Assembly (NCBI GenBank): GCA_039812085.1
Contig: JBDHZU010000037.1
Location: forward strand, 1-14,812
Length of the DNA stretch: 14,812 nt
From: JBDHZU01 sp039812085
GTDB lineage: Bacteria > Actinomycetota > Actinomycetes > S36-B12 > UBA10799
Reading direction: 5' to 3'
Shown in pieces: positions 13,918-14,812 of this stretch (positions within the stretch are counted from its first letter, which is position 1; every line of letters starts with the position of its first letter). The notes under the pieces are model-generated. The model was not told the DNA's origin, did not search any database, and saw only the letters and a list, made by a program, of their open reading frames with translations. Both the position numbers and the translations under genes were made by a program.

Positions 13918-14812
13918 CGGATTTCGGTGCAGTCTTGCCTCGCGTGCGCGAGGCGATTCCATGGTGGGTACTGCTTCCCCTGCTCGGCAATGGTTGTTGA
14001 TTGAGGTTCCCGGTCGATGGGGTCCGCGCGTATTGGCCGATGCGCCACTTCCACCGGAGACGATTGCTGCGTTGGAGCAACTGTCACGACAGATCGGAGC
14101 GCGGGTCCAGTTGATTCGTCGGCCAGGTCGTCAGCACGAGACATCTGACTCTCAGCGGCTGGCATTTGTCGACTCCCGACCTGGTCGTGAGTCTGTCAGG
14201 TGGGCGTCATTTGTCGATCACGATCAACTCGTTCGACGGGTTCGCAGTATCGCGGATGGGCAGATCAACGATCCAGAACACGGATGGGGTGTAGCTTCAC
14301 CGAGCCCGCTCTATTTGGTGTGTACGCATGGACGCCACGATCAATGCTGTGCAGTCTCTGGGCGACCGGTGGCTGCGCAGTTTGCTGCGAACCGTCCCGT
14401 GGAAACGTGGGAGTGCAGTCATCTCGGGGGCGATCGATTCGCGGCCAACTGTGTAGTGCTGCCACACGGGATCTACTACGGACGAGTCGACGCCCTGGAT
14501 GCATTGGCGATCATCGCGGCAACCGATGCGGGCAAGGTAGTTCGGCACCAGCTACGTGGGCGAAGCTGCTACTCGCCCGTCGAGCAAGCGGCCTGGGCGG
14601 CACTCAACGACGAGTTTGGGAATGACGACATCGACGGGGTCACGCCTACTGAAACTGTCCAGCAGAACAACCGTCACTGGACGGTGAGTGCACAACTGGC
14701 GGATGGGCGGGAAGTCCAGGTTGATGTGCAGTCGGGGGAGTCTGACCCCATTCGGGCAACCTGCTCACACCTTGATCCGGTCCCGATGCGAATTTTGGCT
14801 GGTCAGAATCCG
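13904..14812 (+). CDS. Sucrase/ferredoxin-like protein (partial, C-terminus beyond window)
   Basis: Open from ATG 13904 to the window edge, 303 codons, close to the family's usual 300-320 residues. The N-terminus has FRCSLASRARGDSMVGTA and RQWLLIEVPGRWGPRVL; the C-terminal thioredoxin-like ferredoxin domain has VCTHGRHDQCCA (Cys140, Cys148, Cys149), then WECSHLGGDRFAAN (Cys171, His173, Asp177) and LPHGIYYGR. This is the Suc_Fer-like family (PF06999), related to yeast Apd1, whose [2Fe-2S] cluster is held by two Cys and two His. The second His of the HxGGH motif is Asp177 here. No enzymatic role in sucrose metabolism is implied by the family name. The start overlaps the oxygenase gene by 14 bp, so coupled translation is likely; a redox partnership with that oxygenase is inference. 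Confidence 0.88.
   Translation, partial: MTQADGFRCSLASRARGDSMVGTASPARQWLLIEVPGRWGPRVLADAPLPPETIAALEQLSRQIGARVQLIRRPGRQHETSDSQRLAFVDSRPGRESVRWASFVDHDQLVRRVRSIADGQINDPEHGWGVASPSPLYLVCTHGRHDQCCAVSGRPVAAQFAANRPVETWECSHLGGDRFAANCVVLPHGIYYGRVDALDALAIIAATDAGKVVRHQLRGRSCYSPVEQAAWAALNDEFGNDDIDGVTPTETVQQNNRHWTVSAQLADGREVQVDVQSGESDPIRATCSHLDPVPMRILAGQNP

Noticed and set aside
13443..14165. 240-codon minus-strand open frame at the oxygenase/ferredoxin junction
   Set aside because: Antisense to two well-supported genes; Ser/Arg-rich composition typical of antisense frames in this DNA.
1..14812. tRNA, rRNA, CRISPR, insertion sequences, attachment sites
   Set aside because: No cloverleaf, spaced repeats with unique spacers, transposase-like protein or terminal inverted repeats were seen on either strand.

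Overview
The window reads as chromosomal DNA from an actinomycetote (Actinobacteria) of moderately high GC, roughly 55-60% by eye. The evidence is a group II truncated haemoglobin of the GlbO type, a DUF5130 protein, a long-form actinobacterial MalQ, a Streptomyces-type M1 aminopeptidase N, a sucrase/ferredoxin-like protein, frequent GTG starts, and several genes with a -10-like TAnnnT just upstream of the start and no clear Shine-Dalgarno (SD) site. I see no insertion sequences, phage genes, tRNA, rRNA or CRISPR. Coding density is very high and no gap exceeds about 215 bp.

Layout, left to right. (1) A minus-strand unit, 3752 to 73: prolyl oligopeptidase, then an MscS-family channel, then truncated haemoglobin GlbO. 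(2) A plus-strand unit, 3850 to 7107: LapA-domain membrane protein, 4-alpha-glucanotransferase MalQ, a small membrane protein resembling the CtaJ accessory subunit of actinobacterial aa3 oxidase, and a DUF5130 protein, packed with overlaps or 9-bp gaps. (3) Aminopeptidase N on the minus strand (9685 to 7109), convergent with unit 2 with a 1-bp gap. (4) A plus-strand pair, 9705 to 11053: a single-pass membrane protein with a PH-like soluble domain and a multi-spanning DMT-type transporter, joined by a GTGA start/stop overlap. (5) A quinone oxidoreductase-like MDR protein on the minus strand (12034 to 11057). (6) A plus-strand cassette from 12250 to the right edge: a 133-residue Gly/Asp/Ala repeat protein, a JmjC-fold 2-oxoglutarate Fe(II) oxygenase of the ribosomal-oxygenase type, and a sucrase/ferredoxin-like protein whose end lies outside the window.

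Most of the window is housekeeping: peptide turnover (prolyl oligopeptidase, PepN), glycogen/maltodextrin metabolism (MalQ), osmotic protection (MscS), and oxygen/NO or respiratory functions (GlbO, CtaJ-like). The part most likely to hold something new is the right-hand cassette. A protein of near-identical repeats rich in Asp, His and Asn lies 15 bp upstream of an oxygenase from a family that hydroxylates His, Arg or related side chains of proteins, and that gene overlaps a predicted [2Fe-2S] protein by 14 bp. An enzyme/substrate/redox-partner module is a reasonable hypothesis, but it is inference. A second point of interest is the 19-bp space between pepN and its divergent neighbour, where one short symmetric element could serve as the -10 box for both, each transcript being leaderless.
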